Assembly: GCF_040362765.1 (NCBI RefSeq)
Contig: NZ_BAABWK010000001.1
Coordinates: 62,001-126,000 of the forward strand
DNA: 64,000 nt
DNA from: Pyruvatibacter sp. HU-CL02332
GTDB taxonomy: Bacteria > Pseudomonadota > Alphaproteobacteria > CGMCC-115125
Reading direction: 5' to 3'
The translations under genes and the position numbers were made by a program. How positions within the stretch are numbered: the stretch's first letter is position 1; each line of letters begins with the position of its first letter. This document shows, one piece after another, positions 62,632 to 64,000 of this stretch. The notes below the pieces were generated by a model. The model saw only the letters and a program-made list of their open reading frames with translations. It searched no databases and was not told the origin of the DNA.

Positions 62632-63456
62632 TCAGCCTTTGGCAGCCCGCGCCGCCATCATCTTCTCGATCATGCAACCGACGTCATATTCATCGTCGCC
62701 GTCATAGCGTGGGGCATAGGTCTCAAAGGCCTTGCTCAGGGCTTCGTAGCGCTTGTTGATGTGCACCATGTTGTAGGCGTGGGAGACCACGTACAGCTCG
62801 CCCGCCTTGAGCTGTTTCAGGGTCAGGGCGGTGAACTCGTCTGTGGGCATGCCACCAGGATTACCGGCCGTCATTTCAGACCGCACATAGCCAGGGCAGA
62901 TGACCGAGACATCGATGAAGTCCGGCACTTCCTCTGCCAGCTGCTCGGTGATGGCCAGAACCGAGTGCTTGGAGGAGATATAGGCCGACGAGCCCGGCAC
63001 CGCAGGGAAGAAACTGTTTTCCGACCCCACATTATAGATGGCGGCAGGTGTGCCCTGCTCCACGAAGCGTGAGCCAAAGACCTGAATGCCGTGAAGCGTG
63101 CCATACACATTGATGCCCAGAACCGTGTCGAACTCTGCAAGGTCGAGCGACATGACCGGGCCGCGCTTGCCTTGTGCAATGCCCGCATTGTTGAGCAGCA
63201 CATCCGCCTTGCCGAACGTCTCCCAGGCAAAATCCGCCAGCGCTTCCATATCAGACCGCTTTGAGACGTCGCAGGCCGTCCCGGCCGCCTCGTAGCCCAG
63301 ATCCTTGAGAGCCGATACGGCCTCATCCACTCGGTCCTTGCGACGGCTGGCGATGACGAGCTTTGCGCCGTCCGCGCCAAACTGCTTGGCAAAGGAGAAG
63401 CCGATGCCGGTCGCACCACCTGTGATGACGACAACCTTGTTCTTGAAATCCTGCAT
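62632..63456 (-). CDS. SDR family NAD(P)-dependent oxidoreductase
   Basis: A 274-residue classical short-chain dehydrogenase: VVVITGGATGIGFSFAKQFG, NNAGIAQGKRGPV, GSENSFFPAVPG and the active-site SAYISSK (Tyr and Lys kept). GGGAGG precedes ATG 63456; the much longer upstream frame is not conserved. Substrate unknown. Confidence 0.92.
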   Translation of the reverse strand: MQDFKNKVVVITGGATGIGFSFAKQFGADGAKLVIASRRKDRVDEAVSALKDLGYEAAGTACDVSKRSDMEALADFAWETFGKADVLLNNAGIAQGKRGPVMSLDLAEFDTVLGINVYGTLHGIQVFGSRFVEQGTPAAIYNVGSENSFFPAVPGSSAYISSKHSVLAITEQLAEEVPDFIDVSVICPGYVRSEMTAGNPGGMPTDEFTALTLKQLKAGELYVVSHAYNMVHINKRYEALSKAFETYAPRYDGDDEYDVGCMIEKMMAARAAKG

Positions 63457-63688
63457 GGCGCTTCCCTCCCTTGCGGCCCTTAATGACCGGCGTTCATTTT
63501 TACAAACAAGAGGTAATCGTCCTGCCGGTGGGGCGCAATCACAAATTTCAGTTTGCGAATTTGGGCCGTCAGTCCCCTGCGGGGGTGACATTTTCGCAAA
63601 TCCCCCCACATGATGAGGTGACATCTGAGAAAATCTGTATGACGGCCCAAACCTGCGCAAAAAAGCGGGAGTGGCTGCGGAGGAAACT

Positions 63689-64000
63689 TTGGCTGACCCC
63701 GCTTCTACCGGCACCACCGGTACCAGTGCACCTGCGGCTGTGCCCGCAGGCGAGCGTTTGAAGAACACCCCGCTGGCAGCCTATGCCGCCCTCACCTTTC
63801 CCATGGGAGGGCTGGGCCTTCCCATCACCGTGTACCTGCCACCGCTCTACGCCACCGAGGTCGGCCTTGGTCTGGCGCTGGTCGGCACGATCTTCATGAT
63901 CACCCGGATCTTCGATGTGGTGACGGACCCCATCATGGGTGTCGTCATTGACCACTACCCCACACGCTGGGGACGGCGGCGTCACTGGATTGCCCTGTCT
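63689..64000 (+). CDS. MFS transporter, GPH-type (partial)
   Basis: Runs off the window end. TTG 63689 follows GGAGG by five bases; a GTG at 63671 in the same frame has no usable ribosome site. After a Thr/Ala/Pro tail come TPLAAYAALTFPMGGLGLPI (helix 1) and IFMITRIFDVVTDPIMGVV with DHYPTRWGRRRHWIAL, the helix 2-3 motif D-x-x-TDP-x-x-G...RWGRRR of the glycoside-pentoside-hexuronide cation symporter family (MFS_2). 104 codons are visible. Confidence 0.85.
   Translation, partial: MADPASTGTTGTSAPAAVPAGERLKNTPLAAYAALTFPMGGLGLPITVYLPPLYATEVGLGLALVGTIFMITRIFDVVTDPIMGVVIDHYPTRWGRRRHWIALS

Overview
The window reads as chromosomal DNA of an alphaproteobacterium. The best pointer is an hfaABD holdfast-anchor operon (24.1-26.5 kb), a system known from stalked, surface-attaching Alphaproteobacteria. 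The folE-hisI neighbourhood, DUF3126, the DUF2059 and BTLCP-type exported proteins, two long MCPs and the moderately high GC fit the same group. A marine prosthecate lineage near Parvibaculaceae is a guess. No rRNA, tRNA, CRISPR array, IS element or prophage was seen.

Layout. 0-9.4 kb: end of an alpha/beta hydrolase, DedA membrane protein, ATP-grasp protein, nitroreductase, a large secreted protein with a possible Cys-His papain-like core, then two tandem paralogous chemoreceptors, each closed by a strong terminator. 9.4-17.4 kb: housekeeping block thrS, yidD, NifU/IscU-like scaffold, folE, hisI, interrupted by a four-gene periplasmic copper operon (small Met/His/Cys protein, cupredoxin, CopA multicopper oxidase, CopB). 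A near-canonical CueR/MerR-type promoter drives that operon and apparently places the transcript start on the first ATG. 17.4-23.8 kb: GNAT, patatin, CBS protein, DUF2157/GDYXXLXY pair, DUF4389, rhomboid protease, HCCA-isomerase-like protein. 24.1-26.5 kb: hfaA-hfaB-hfaD. 26.5-39 kb: a catabolic/detoxification region with a TetR/carotenoid-oxygenase divergon, a GST-TetR-flavin monooxygenase operon, and an RND pump divergent from an HxlR regulator. 39-50.5 kb: PAS protein, giant pentapeptide-repeat protein, GMC oxidoreductase, OmpA lipoprotein, DUF2059, SDR, tandem-PilZ protein, LpxR-like protein, glycine-zipper protein, BTLCP protease, enoyl-CoA hydratase. 50.7-58.8 kb: DUF4870 protein, a GYF_2 protein with a SinR/Cas2-like C-terminus, PaaG-like isomerase, gamma-carbonic anhydrase, PhoX-type phosphatase, and a TetR/Coq4-like/NTF2-like divergon. 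58.9-64 kb: several unrecognised small membrane proteins, DUF3126, SDR, and the TTG-initiated start of an MFS (GPH-type) transporter.

Regulation is unusually readable. Three TetR genes and one HxlR gene each sit beside repeated inverted-repeat operators. There is a CueR box, a candidate Pho box before phoX, candidate CtrA sites before yidD and hfaA, and several rho-independent terminators. The most unusual element is an array of four hairpins (three intact, one degenerate) between the BTLCP gene and an enoyl-CoA hydratase gene at 49.57-49.72 kb. The three intact units carry the identical hexaloop CGGACA on stems that covary, and the last is fused to a terminator. It looks like an undescribed 3'-UTR or small-RNA element.
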